From Ga0077555 sp963741565 (lineage in GTDB: Bacteria > Pseudomonadota > Alphaproteobacteria > Rhizobiales > Hyphomicrobiaceae): DNA of 64,000 nt. Below are positions 37,665-47,017 of this stretch, piece by piece. The stretch spans positions 62,001 to 126,000 of the forward strand of contig CAVUIK010000001.1 in NCBI GenBank assembly GCA_963741565.1. The letters are read 5' to 3'. The translations under genes were made by a program, and so were the position numbers. The notes beneath the pieces were generated by a model. That model was given only the letters and a program-made list of their open reading frames with translations, had not been told where the DNA came from and searched no databases. How positions within the stretch are numbered: position 1 is the stretch's first letter; each line of letters begins with the position of its first letter.

Positions 37665-39127
37665 TGCGGAGTGGGGAACGGCTGTTGTGGTTCTCGTGGA
37701 ACGCTGGTCGCACCATGGTCAATGCCAATGGCCTTTACGGCCACATTCGAAACAATAACCTGAAATCGTTCGCGCTGTTTCTGACGTTTGCCGTAACGCT
37801 GGCGATCCTGTGGGCGGTCCTGTTCCAGACCTTCGTGACGATCTTCGGCTTTGTTGGTTGGCTGCCGCGATCCTTCATGAAGGAATGGTCGCAGCGCGGC
37901 GTCCTGCTCATGACGTTCGAACGTCTGCACTACCCGTTCCTGGCGGCCATCCTGTGGACGATCGGCGGCGTCTTTTTTCACGCCTACATCATTCGTCTCG
38001 CCACCGGCGCGCAGGCGCTGCAGCGGCGCCAGGCGCCGAAGCTCTACAATATGGTCGAGAATCTCGCGATCACCGCGGGCATCCCGATGCCGCGCATCGA
38101 GATCATGGAGTCCCCGGCGCTCAACGCCTACGCGGCCGGGCTCAGCCCCGATGACGCAACGGTTGCCGTGACGCGCGGCCTGCTTGATACGCTCAATGAG
38201 CGGGAACTCGAGGCCGTGATTGCGCACGAGATTACGCACATCAAGAATTACGACACGCGGATGATGGTGATTGCCGCCGTGCTGTCGGGCACGATGTGCA
38301 TGATCGCGGAACTGGCATGGCGACACATCGTTCGCCAGAAAACGCCGATCGCGAACATCTTCCGTGACGAGCGCAGCGATGAAGCCGACCTCATCATCGA
38401 GAGCCGCAATCAGCCCTCATCCGACCTTTTCGCCATGACGCCCTGGAAAGTCGTGGTCGGCCTCATCCTGCTTTTTGTGATGCCATTTCTTCTTGTCCCG
38501 GTCCTGGTTGGCGTTGCGGTGCGCCGTATGAAGGCGCGTAGATCGGATCCGACGGGCAAGTTCCGGTTTGTTCCATCGCCGAAGTTGCTGTTCTTTCCGC
38601 CGTTCTGGCCCGTCTGGTTTACGCTGGCGGTGACCGGCGCGTTTCTGGTCGCCGCCTACGTGCTGGCGGCGGTCGCGCGCGGCGCGATTTCGCGGTCCCG
38701 CGAGTTCATGGCGGATGCCGGCGCGGTCGAGTTGACGAAGGATGCGAGTTCGCTGGTATCGGCGCTCCTCAAACTGCGCAATCGCGACGAGATCCCGGAC
38801 CTCGATCCGTGCGTTGCCGCGATGATGATTTCTTCCCCGCGCCGTGATTGGCTTGCGACGCACCCCTCGCTCGATGACCGCATCTCGGCCTTGCAGCAGT
38901 TTGCCGGCGCACCCAGCACGTCGACGTGGCGTCGCCGCAACGGCCGGGAAGTCCTGGCACTCGCGGATGTCCCATTCTCGCAGGCCGACGCAGGTGCAGG
39001 TGTTGTTCCGGCGCCGGCGTTCGGCCGCAAAGGTGCCCCTCCGGCTGCGGCCCTCCCGCATCCGGCATCGGCAGGCTTCGCTCCGTCCGGCAGTTTCGGG
39101 CGTCGCCGGTCGCGCCCGCTGCATTGA
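37664..39127 (+). CDS. HtpX-like M48 membrane metalloprotease
   Basis: 487 residues with helices near 35-60, 90-110 and later two more (about 265-285 and 315-345). The zinc site is H188-EITH192 in AVIAHEITHIKNYDTRMM, with the third ligand probably in the SREFMADAGAVELTKD helix. The end is Ala/Pro/Gly-rich. It starts one base inside the lemA stop. A Met at residue 18 is the alternative start. Such LemA-M48 pairs are common in alphaproteobacteria and likely act in membrane protein quality control. With the divergent PspA gene it forms a small envelope-stress group. Confidence 0.85.
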   Translation: MRSGERLLWFSWNAGRTMVNANGLYGHIRNNNLKSFALFLTFAVTLAILWAVLFQTFVTIFGFVGWLPRSFMKEWSQRGVLLMTFERLHYPFLAAILWTIGGVFFHAYIIRLATGAQALQRRQAPKLYNMVENLAITAGIPMPRIEIMESPALNAYAAGLSPDDATVAVTRGLLDTLNERELEAVIAHEITHIKNYDTRMMVIAAVLSGTMCMIAELAWRHIVRQKTPIANIFRDERSDEADLIIESRNQPSSDLFAMTPWKVVVGLILLFVMPFLLVPVLVGVAVRRMKARRSDPTGKFRFVPSPKLLFFPPFWPVWFTLAVTGAFLVAAYVLAAVARGAISRSREFMADAGAVELTKDASSLVSALLKLRNRDEIPDLDPCVAAMMISSPRRDWLATHPSLDDRISALQQFAGAPSTSTWRRRNGREVLALADVPFSQADAGAGVVPAPAFGRKGAPPAAALPHPASAGFAPSGSFGRRRSRPLH

Positions 39128-39244
39128 GTTTTACCATGCGACACCGCATCATCGCGGCCGCGGTAGCCAAGCGTGTTGCGCTGCGGTAACGTTTTGTCCG
39201 GACAATGCGATCGCGACCTGCGACCCGAAGGGGACTGACGCCTC

Positions 39245-40339
39245 ATGCACGGCACACGGAGCCCGGCGCCCGACGATGTGGCGCTGATCGAGGAGCGCGC
39301 GCCCTCGACCCACCGCCCGATCAGTTATCTCTTCCCCAATCATCCGCGCGGCGCCGAAACCTGGGAAGTCGCCCCCGGCATTCTCTGGGCGCGCGTGCCG
39401 CTGCCGTTTCGCCTGAACCACGTCAACGTCTGGCTGATCCGCGAGGCGGACGGCTGGACGGTCATCGATACCGGCACCTCCAACCCGGAAGCGAAGGCGG
39501 TTTGGGATCACCTGTTCACGGGGGTGCTCTCGGCCGCCCCGATCGTGCGCCAGATCGCGACGCACGGGCACACCGATCATATCGGCCTCGCCGGCTGGCT
39601 GTTCGAGCGCTCGGGCGGCGCGCCTTATCACATCACGCTGACCGAATGGCTCTCGGCGTCGGTGCGCATCGATGAATCACGCTCGCAGATCGCTCCGCAA
39701 AACCTGGCGTTCATGGCGGCGCACGGCGTCGACGCCGCAACCGTCGACAGCTTCCGCGACGAGCGGCGCCGCACCAACGCGCAAATGCTGCCGATGCCGC
39801 CGGCGATCGCGCGGTTGCGGGACGGCGAGATGATCCGATTCGGGGGCCGCGACTGGGAAGTCATGGTGTGCGGCGGACATGCCGCCGAACACGCCTCGTT
39901 CTGGTGCGCGGCGGACAATATTTTGATTGCCGGCGATCAGATCCTGTCGAAAATCTCGCCGATGATCGGCGTCATGCCGTCCGAGCCGACCGCAAATCCG
40001 CTCGCCGACTATCTGGCCTCGCTCGACCGCTTCCGCGCTTTGCCGGCCGATGCCCTGGTGCTGCCCTCGCACGGGTTGCCGTTCACCGGCTTGCGGACAA
40101 GGGTCGAGGAACTGGCGCACCATCACGAGCTTCGGCTCGATCAATTGCTGGGTCTGATGGCCAAGCCTGGGACTGCAATGGATATGGCGCGCGGCCTCTT
40201 CGCGAAAGCAGTCGCGGAGGGGCAGGGGCGTCATGCCTTCGCCGAAACGCTGGCCCATGCGCACCACCTGCTTGGCACCGGGCGGGCGCGGCGTGTTGTC
40301 GACAGCACGGGCCGCTTCATTTTCTCGCCGGCCCGCTGA
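39245..40339 (+). CDS. Metallo-beta-lactamase-fold hydrolase
   Basis: 364 residues. The metal motif is IATHGHTDHIGLAGWLFE (HxHxDH), preceded by NVWLIREADGWTVIDTGTSN, with a later GHAAEHASFWCAADNILIAGDQIL that supplies the next ligands and LPSHGLPFTGLRTRVEEL the last. The C-terminal extension with a winged-helix-like end is typical of the LACTB2-type subgroup. The substrate is unknown. It lies alone between the M48 gene and the tol operon. Confidence 0.85.
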   Translation: MHGTRSPAPDDVALIEERAPSTHRPISYLFPNHPRGAETWEVAPGILWARVPLPFRLNHVNVWLIREADGWTVIDTGTSNPEAKAVWDHLFTGVLSAAPIVRQIATHGHTDHIGLAGWLFERSGGAPYHITLTEWLSASVRIDESRSQIAPQNLAFMAAHGVDAATVDSFRDERRRTNAQMLPMPPAIARLRDGEMIRFGGRDWEVMVCGGHAAEHASFWCAADNILIAGDQILSKISPMIGVMPSEPTANPLADYLASLDRFRALPADALVLPSHGLPFTGLRTRVEELAHHHELRLDQLLGLMAKPGTAMDMARGLFAKAVAEGQGRHAFAETLAHAHHLLGTGRARRVVDSTGRFIFSPAR

Positions 40340-40598
40340 CCCGCGTTCAGACGCAAAGGCCGCAGCGGCTTGGCCGCTGGCTGTAATGGAGGCGTGCCGA
40401 AATTCCCGCGCCGATGGCTTCCCGAATCATGTTCAGTCGCGGCAGGGTCGAAGTTTAGTCACATTGACGAGCATAACGGGCTCTCGGGTCTCGGGGGGCC
40501 ACGGTCAGGCCTAGATTTGAGTGTGGATTGGGTTGCCGGCACGTGCGCGGCGCCTGACGGGGCGCGCCAGCGGGGCAGTTGCGAGCGACGGGAACAAC

Positions 40599-41312
<714 letters not shown>

Positions 41313-41356
41313 CGCGCGGCTCCGCTGATCCACGCGCGAAGAAAGAGGACCTGACG

Positions 41357-41821
41357 ATGGGTGCAAGTCTCAATTCGGGTGGCAGCGGTCATGCGGGGCG
41401 TCGCGGACGCCGCCGCCGCCATGCGCCGATGAGCGAAATCAACGTCACCCCGTTCGTCGACGTGATGCTGGTTCTGCTCATCATCTTCATGGTGGCCGCA
41501 CCGCTGCTGACGGCCGGTGTGCCGCTGGAACTGCCGAACGCCAAGGGCAAGCAGCTCGAGGCCAACAAGCAACCGCTCGTCGTGTCGGTGACGAAGGGTG
41601 GCGAGGTTTATGTTGGCGAGGAGACCAAGCGGCAGATGAAGCTGGACGAGCTCACGAACTGGCTTGTGCTCACCGGCAAGGGCCCCGGCGGCTTGGAGCA
41701 GGCCATCTTCGTGCGTGGCGACAAGAGCGTCGAGTATGGCCATGTCGCGCGCGTCATGGCTCGTATCAAGGAAGCTGGCTTCCGCAAGATCTCGCTGGTG
41801 ACCGAGACCGACGGAGGCTAA
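41357..41821 (+). CDS. tolR: Tol-Pal system protein TolR
   Basis: 154 residues. It has a basic N-terminal segment (RRGRRRRHAPMSEINVTPFVDVMLVLLIIFMV) with the catalytic aspartate in VTPFVDVMLVLLIIF, then a periplasmic domain (LPNAKGKQLE to DGG). It is the ExbD/TolR family partner of TolQ and completes the motor. The Arg-rich stretch before the helix is stronger than usual. tolA follows after about 30 bases. Confidence 0.95.
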   Translation: MGASLNSGGSGHAGRRGRRRRHAPMSEINVTPFVDVMLVLLIIFMVAAPLLTAGVPLELPNAKGKQLEANKQPLVVSVTKGGEVYVGEETKRQMKLDELTNWLVLTGKGPGGLEQAIFVRGDKSVEYGHVARVMARIKEAGFRKISLVTETDGG

Positions 41822-41851
41822 CCAACATTTCGGTTTGCACAGAGTAGGCCA

Positions 41852-42922
41852 TTGAAGTTCGGGTTTGCCATCTCCGTCGTCTTGCACTCGGCACTGCTGC
41901 TTTGGGCACTGGTGTCGATCGCGGCGACGCGTGAGTTCAAGCCAACCGAGGCCGAGCCGATCATCGCCGAGATGATCACGCAGTCCGATCTCAACAAGCT
42001 GCGCCAGGGCGCCCGCAACGCCAAGCTCGACGACGCCCAGGCCAAGGACTCGCAGAAGACGGATCAGCCGAAGAAAGAGGCGCCGAAGCCGAAGCCCGTT
42101 GCCACGCCGCCGCCCGCAGCGGAGCCGCCCCCGCCGCCGCCCGAAGAAGCGCCGAAGCCGCCCGAACCAAAGGCCGCGGAACCGCCTCCACCCAAGGCGC
42201 CGGAACCGCCGAAGATTGAGCCCGACAAGGCCGCCCTCGATCAGAAGCTCGACGAGCTGGCCATGCTTCAGGCCGCCGAGGAGAAGCGCAAGGCAGATGC
42301 TGCCGCCAAGGCTGCGGCCGACGCCCAGGCGAAGGCCGACGCCAAAGCCAAGGCCGACGCCGATGCGAAGACCAAGGCCGACGCCAAGGCCCGCGCGGAC
42401 AAGGCAAAGGCGGAGGCCAAGGCCCGCGCCGACGCCAAGGCAAAAGCCGAGGCGCTCGCCAAGGAGAAAGCCAAATCGACGGCTGATCGTGTGGCGGCAC
42501 TCCTCGACAAGACGCCGGATCCGAAGGAGGCGCCGGCTGCAGCCCCGCAGCCGGCGGCACCAACCAAGGCCAAGGGGCCGGTCAAGGGCGCGGCCGAGGG
42601 ACGAGATTCGCAGAACGCCGGCAATGAAGCGTCGATGCTGCTCGGCATGATCGTGAGCAAGGTGAAGACCTGCTGGAACATCCAGGCCGGTGGCGAAGGG
42701 GTGAGCCAGCTGGTGCCTGTGATTCGGTTCGAGCTCAACCGTGACGGTTCGGTCCGCGGAACGCCACGGGTCATGAATCCCCAGGGGACTCCCCAGTTCC
42801 AGGCCGCTGCCGACGCTGCCATGCGGGCAGTATTGGGCTGTCAGAACTACGAGCTGCCGGCCGACAAGTACGATAAGTGGAAGCTGGTCACCCTCGAGTT
42901 CGATCCGAGCCAGATGTTCTGA
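41852..42922 (+). CDS. tolA: Tol-Pal system protein TolA
   Basis: 356 residues from a TTG start. No in-frame ATG lies between the preceding stop and the first helix. It has an N-terminal membrane anchor (FAISVVLHSALLLWALVSIA), then a Pro-rich stretch (about 70-125) and a long Lys/Ala/Asp/Glu coiled region (domain II, about 125-220), and ends in a globular C-domain (SMLLGMIVSKVKTCWN to VTLEFDPSQMF) that contacts TolB and Pal. The DNA of domain II is a chain of AAG-GCC-GAC-type units, so it is repetitive and prone to length change. Confidence 0.92.
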   Translation: MKFGFAISVVLHSALLLWALVSIAATREFKPTEAEPIIAEMITQSDLNKLRQGARNAKLDDAQAKDSQKTDQPKKEAPKPKPVATPPPAAEPPPPPPEEAPKPPEPKAAEPPPPKAPEPPKIEPDKAALDQKLDELAMLQAAEEKRKADAAAKAAADAQAKADAKAKADADAKTKADAKARADKAKAEAKARADAKAKAEALAKEKAKSTADRVAALLDKTPDPKEAPAAAPQPAAPTKAKGPVKGAAEGRDSQNAGNEASMLLGMIVSKVKTCWNIQAGGEGVSQLVPVIRFELNRDGSVRGTPRVMNPQGTPQFQAAADAAMRAVLGCQNYELPADKYDKWKLVTLEFDPSQMF

Positions 42923-43025
42923 GCGCATCGGGTTGCACACACGCAGACCCGGCCAGCCTTGAAATTGTGCCGATCTACCGGCAGAACACGCCACCATTCG
43001 ACGACATCGCGAAGGCCGTCAGACC

Positions 43026-44363
43026 ATGACCACCCGCCCACTTCCGCGTCGCGCCGTTCTTGCCGGGCTTGGTGCCGCGAGCGCCTTTGGCCTGACGCAG
43101 GCGGCGTTCGGTCAGCAGTCCAGCGAAGGCGGACTGACAGGCCCCGTCCGGGAGGCCAATCTGAAGCCGCGCCCGATTGCGGTGGCGCCGTTTCTGTCCG
43201 ACGACCCGAAGCTCGGGCAGGACATTGCCGGCATTATTGCCGCGGACCTCGAAAGCTCCGGTCTGTTCGAACCCTTGGATCCCCGCGCTTTCATCGAGCG
43301 CGTCGGCGATCTCAACGTTGCGCCGCGCTTTGCCGATTGGCGCAGCATCGGCGCCGAGGCCCTGGTCGTCGGCCGGCTCGGCCGTCAGGCGGACGGGCGG
43401 TTGCGCGCCGAGTTCCGCTTGTGGGACGTCGTCCTCGGCAAGCAGTTGACCGGCCAGCAGTTCGGCACGGCATCGCAGAATTGGCGCCGGGTGGGCCACA
43501 TCATCGCCGATCAGGTGTGGGAAAAGCTGACGCTCGAAAAGGGCTACTTCGACACCCGGATCGTGTTCATCGACGAAACCGGCCCCAAGGAAAAGCGCGT
43601 CAAGCGCCTGGCGATCATGGACCAGGATGGCGCCAACGTGCGACTGCTGAGCCAGGGCCAGGAGCTCTCGATCACGCCGCGCTTCAGCCCGACCAGCCAG
43701 GAGATCACCTACATGATTTATTCCCGCGATCAGTCGCGGGTTGCGATCATGAACATCGAGACCGGCAACCGCCAGGTCGTCGGTGATCTTCCCGGCAGTT
43801 TTGCGCCGCGGTTCTCGCCGGACGGGCAGCGAATCGTGATGAGCCAAACCCAAGGCAGCGACTCGTTCATCGTCGAAATGGACCTCCGCAGCCGTCAGCT
43901 GCGCCGGTTGACCGGCGGCGGCGCCATCGACACTGGGCCTTGCTATGCGCCCGACGGCCGGCAGATGGTTTTCGAGTCGGACCGCGGCGGCAACCAGCAG
44001 CTTTACCTGATGGGCGGCGACGGCAGCTCGCCGCGCCGAATCAGCCACAGCGAAGGGCGCTATTCGACCCCCGTCTGGTCGCCGCGTGGCGATTACATCG
44101 CCTTCACGAAGCAGCTTTCAGGACGCTTTCTGATCGGCGTCATGAAGCCCGACGGATCCGGTGAACGCATCCTGACGGACGGCTATCACAACGAAGGTCC
44201 GACGTGGGCGCCAAACGGCCGATTTTTGATGTTTTTCAGAGAGCAACCAGGGGCTGGTGCCGGTTCACGGCTCCATTCAGTCGACCTTACGGGGCGTAAT
44301 GAGCGGCCAGTCAAGACGCCGTCGTTTGCCTCGGATCCGGCGTGGTCGCCGTTGCTGAAATAG
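43026..44363 (+). CDS. tolB: Tol-Pal system protein TolB
   Basis: 445 residues. The N-terminus (TTRPLPRRAVLAGLGAASAFGLTQAAFGQ) is an unusual basic signal with a twin-arginine-like RRAVL. The TolB N-domain follows (IAVAPFLSDDPKLGQDIAGIIAADLE) and then a six-bladed propeller with repeated PRFSPTSQEITYMIYSR, APRFSPDGQRIVMS and APDGRQMVFESDRGGNQQLYLM units. TolB binds Pal and TolA in the periplasm. The stop is followed by a 273-base gap with the twin lipoproteins behind it. Confidence 0.95.
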   Translation: MTTRPLPRRAVLAGLGAASAFGLTQAAFGQQSSEGGLTGPVREANLKPRPIAVAPFLSDDPKLGQDIAGIIAADLESSGLFEPLDPRAFIERVGDLNVAPRFADWRSIGAEALVVGRLGRQADGRLRAEFRLWDVVLGKQLTGQQFGTASQNWRRVGHIIADQVWEKLTLEKGYFDTRIVFIDETGPKEKRVKRLAIMDQDGANVRLLSQGQELSITPRFSPTSQEITYMIYSRDQSRVAIMNIETGNRQVVGDLPGSFAPRFSPDGQRIVMSQTQGSDSFIVEMDLRSRQLRRLTGGGAIDTGPCYAPDGRQMVFESDRGGNQQLYLMGGDGSSPRRISHSEGRYSTPVWSPRGDYIAFTKQLSGRFLIGVMKPDGSGERILTDGYHNEGPTWAPNGRFLMFFREQPGAGAGSRLHSVDLTGRNERPVKTPSFASDPAWSPLLK

Positions 44364-44529
44364 CCCACCTGTTAACGTGCAATTTACCCGCTGGAGGCAC
44401 TAAGATGTCTCAGCGAGACGCTCGTGACGCGTAAAAGTCCGCTAGTTCGCCGGTTTCGTGGCCGTTCTTTGGGCCTGAGGACCGGTGCGTGCATGCCGTT
44501 GGCTGGCCGTTGTATTTTCGCACCTAGAC

Positions 44530-44550
44530 CGGTGGAAAAACGGTGGAAAA
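44530..44550 (+). repeat. 11-base tandem repeat before the twin lipoproteins
   Basis: CGGTGGAAAAA followed directly by CGGTGGAAAA, one helical turn apart, in the gap between tolB and the first small lipoprotein. No clear -35/-10 pair follows. It could be an activator site. The rest of the gap shows nothing recognisable. Confidence 0.35.
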
Positions 44551-44636
44551 GCCTCGCGGTTCTTGATCTTGGCCGGCTACGTCGGTACCCAAACTAGGCG
44601 ATTGCCGAATTAGCACCACTACGAAGGAGAGAACAA

Positions 44637-44774
44637 ATGAAAGCTGTGAAGGGCACCATCGTCCTCGCGACGATTTTGGCTACGTTTGCTGTGGCTGCTT
44701 GCCGCCGTGAAGAAGCACACCAGCCGATGAAGCTGGGCGCAGACCTCCCGGTTGCTGAGCAGATCGCTCGCTAA
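44637..44774 (+). CDS. Tiny lipoprotein, twin copy 1
   Basis: 45 residues. It has a strong GAAGGAGAG ribosome site and a signal peptide ending in a lipobox FAVAAC with C22 as the lipidated residue, then a 24-residue mature peptide starting CRREEAH and containing PMKLGAD. The residue after the Cys is Arg, not Asp, so outer-membrane sorting is expected. It shares 18 of 24 mature residues with its neighbour at 44829. Not recognised as a described family. It resembles entericidins in size, lipidation and pairing but not in sequence. Confidence 0.7.
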   Translation: MKAVKGTIVLATILATFAVAACRREEAHQPMKLGADLPVAEQIAR

Positions 44775-44828
44775 CGCTTGCCGACGCGTGAACGAGTTTA
44801 CGCCCTTGGGGGCCTAAAGGAGACTACA

Positions 44829-44957
44829 ATGAAAGGCGCTATCCTTCTTGCTACGGTTTTTGCCGCGATCGCCATGGGCGCTTGCCGCAGAGAAGAAGCT
44901 CACAAGCCGATGAAGCTCGGCAGTGACGTTGCAGTTCAGGAGCAGGTAGCTCGCTGA
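44829..44957 (+). CDS. Tiny lipoprotein, twin copy 2
   Basis: 42 residues, preceded by AAAGGAG. The signal ends AIAMGAC with C19 lipidated, and the mature peptide is again 24 residues beginning CRREEAH and ending EQVAR. The differences from copy 1 are conservative (Q/K, A/S, L/V, I/V and two others), so the pair probably arose by duplication and is under selection for the protein. A strong terminator follows at 45012, so the two probably form one transcript unit or the 3' end of tol. Function unknown. Confidence 0.7.
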   Translation: MKGAILLATVFAAIAMGACRREEAHKPMKLGSDVAVQEQVAR

Positions 44958-45011
44958 GCTACCGGAGCAAGAGTGCGCGATTGACTCCGATCGCAAGCGT
45001 CTGAATTGATC

Positions 45012-45052
45012 AAGCCGCCCGAGGGACAAGCTCCCGGGCGGCTTCGATTTTT
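45012..45052 (+). terminator. Rho-independent terminator after the twin lipoproteins
   Basis: AAGCCGCCCG/CGGGCGGCTT stem (10 base pairs) with an inner GGG/CCC pairing, then CGATTTTT. It separates the tolB-side genes from pal, so pal likely has its own promoter. Confidence 0.85.
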
Positions 45053-45266
45053 GCGGGTTGCAGTTCAGCCGGCGTGTGCGGCTGATCTTCAGGTTTATGT
45101 GGATAGATTGAGCTCCCGGGTTGCGCACTTGGGCTGATACAGCTCAGGTTTTCCGAGGAGTGGCCTTATTTTTGTACAGGTCCATAAGGTAGGCACCATG
45201 GCGACTGTCCAGTTTCGGACGGATCGCGCGCCGTCGTTCGGTGCGACGTTTAGGAAGGGGGTACTC

Positions 45267-45794
45267 ATGGAGTTGGCGAGCATTCTGAAGCGGGGAGCAC
45301 GTTGGGCAGCAGTTGCAGCCATGGCGTTCGCTGTCGGAGCATGCGCGAACAACGCTCCAAAACCCGATGATGCGAAGCTTGGCCAAGGCTACGGCAATGG
45401 CCGTGACGGCGGACCGGCGACGCCGGGTTCTGCCCGCGATTTCAGCCAGAACGTTGGCGACATCGTATACTTTTCGACGGACAGCACGGATCTGTCGCCG
45501 GAAGCCCAACAGACGGTCGGAAATCAGGCCCGTTGGCTGCAGAAGTATGCGCAGTTCACTATCACCATCGAGGGGCATGCCGACGAGCGCGGCACGCGCG
45601 AATACAACATCGGCTTGGGCGCAAAACGCGCCGAGGCGGTGAAGGCGTACTTAACCCGAAATGGGGTGAGCGCGGCTCGGCTCCGCACGATCTCCTATGG
45701 CAAGGAACGGCCGGTGGCGGTGTGTAACGATATTTCATGCTGGTCGCAGAATCGGCGTGCGCAGACCATCTTGAATAGCCGGGCCGGTTCCTGA
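45267..45794 (+). CDS. pal: Peptidoglycan-associated lipoprotein Pal
   Basis: 175 residues started at the ATG after AGGAAGGGGG. A longer frame to 45198 would put the signal too far inside. The lipobox is AFAVGAC with C26. The OmpA-like domain shows VGDIVYFSTDSTDLSPEAQQTVG and ITIEGHADERGTREYNIGLGAKRAEAVKAYLTRNGV, then QNRRAQTIL, which holds the conserved Asp/Arg binding site for meso-diaminopimelate. Pal links the outer membrane to the wall and is pulled by TolB/TolA during division. A terminator follows. Confidence 0.95.
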   Translation: MELASILKRGARWAAVAAMAFAVGACANNAPKPDDAKLGQGYGNGRDGGPATPGSARDFSQNVGDIVYFSTDSTDLSPEAQQTVGNQARWLQKYAQFTITIEGHADERGTREYNIGLGAKRAEAVKAYLTRNGVSAARLRTISYGKERPVAVCNDISCWSQNRRAQTILNSRAGS

Positions 45795-45819
45795 GAACGT
45801 ATAGCAACGCCACGACGTG

Positions 45820-45848
45820 ACGGCCGGCTTGCCCGGCCGTTTTCATTT
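45820..45848 (+). terminator. Rho-independent terminator of pal
   Basis: ACGGCCGG/CCGGCCGT stem with a five-base loop and a TTTTCATTT tail, starting 26 bases after the pal stop. Confidence 0.85.
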
Positions 45849-45955
45849 GTGGACCGCCGGCAAGCCGGGGTTTGTCCACGGCACGTCCGTCGGCATCAAA
45901 AATATGCCCCATTGTTCCGTCAGTGCTTCCATCGTCGTTCGATCGAGGCCGCCCC

Positions 45956-46877
45956 ATGTCCGTCATTTCTCTGCCTGACGCAAAAGGCACAGGCCGTCGT
46001 GGCCTGAGACGGCGTGCCCGTGCTGTCCTGATGATCGGACCACTGCTGGCCATTGTGATGGCAGGTGACGGCGCCGCCCAGAGTCGGGACTTGTCAGCGC
46101 CAAGTGTCGATCGCGGTGGCGATGCCCGCCCCTTCGGGCGAGGCCGCAACGATACCCAGAGCGACGCAGCGCGCATGCTCGACCATGCCCGGCAGGCCCT
46201 GGAGCGAGGCGATCCCACGACGGCACAGCAGCAACTCGAGCTGCTTGTCGATCGCCATCCCAATTCGCAAGCGGCTTCCATCGCGCGCCGCGAGCTGAGC
46301 CGTGCCATGGAGGCGTCACGGTCCGGCGTGCCGGTGCCGGCGGGCCCGCCCGCAATCGGCCCGTCGCCGGAACTGCCGACGCTTCATCGGCCACCGATCG
46401 ACACGGCCAGAAGTTCCACCAGGATACAGAAGGTGCGCCTACTTGATGAGGATTTTCGGGCTCATGCCGGTGATCGCGTGTTTTTTGCCGAAGGTATGGC
46501 GGATCTGGGTGCTCGTGCACGGGCCGTGCTTGCAGCTCAGGCGCGCTGGCTGAGCCGCCACCCGCAAGCCCCCATCACGATCGAGGCCCACGCCGACGAC
46601 CATGGTTCGCGCGAGGCCAATATGGCTCTGTCGATGCGCCGTGCCGAGGCGGTACGCGACCGGCTAATTGCGGAAGGTGTCGAGGCGAGTTCGAATCAAG
46701 CTGGCGGCGCGTGGTCGTGATATGCCGGTGGCGACTTGTCCGGCGACGGAATGCGCCGCGCAAAACCGTCGCGCGGTCGCCAGTATCCTGCCGAGCGAAC
46801 TCGAGGCCATGATGCCAGCCACTGCCCCGGTCCGCGATCCCACACGGACGAGCCTCGGCGGCGGCCGGCGGGAGTGA
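45956..46877 (+). pseudogene. TPR/OmpA-like hybrid envelope protein, frameshifted near the end
   Basis: From the ATG at 45956 the protein has a hydrophobic signal-like stretch (AVLMIGPLLAIVMAGDGAAQ), a helical repeat (residues about 60-110, DAARMLDHARQALERGDPTTAQQQLELLVDRHPNSQAAS) like the TPR of CpoB, and an OmpA-like domain (FRAHAGDRVFFAEGMADLG, ITIEAHADDHGSREANMALSMRRAEAVRDRLIAEGVEA). The frame breaks near 46693. In the +1 frame the expected end continues as IKLAARGRDMPVATCPATE, then CAAQNRRAVASIL, stopping at 46877. It has no lipobox. If intact it would be about 306 residues and would mix features of Pal and CpoB. Its position between pal and cpoB supports a Tol-related role. Confidence 0.7.
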
Positions 46878-47017
46878 AAACCACAGCCGGCGACGAAGCG
46901 AACGAAAACCGCAGCCCTTTGGTTGACAGGTCTTTGGCGGCGCAGGCAATTTGACGGTGATGCGACTGGTCGGGGCCCGGTCGATGAGCGAGAGATCCTG
47001 CCCCGATAGGCATTGAC

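Noticed and set aside
44405..44434. Nine-codon frame MSQRDARDA with a GGAGG site after tolB
   Set aside because: Too short to judge, no conservation evidence and no leader-type residue run.
46690..46700. GTTCGAATC resembling a tRNA T-loop
   Set aside because: No acceptor or anticodon arm around it. It lies inside the OmpA-like coding region.
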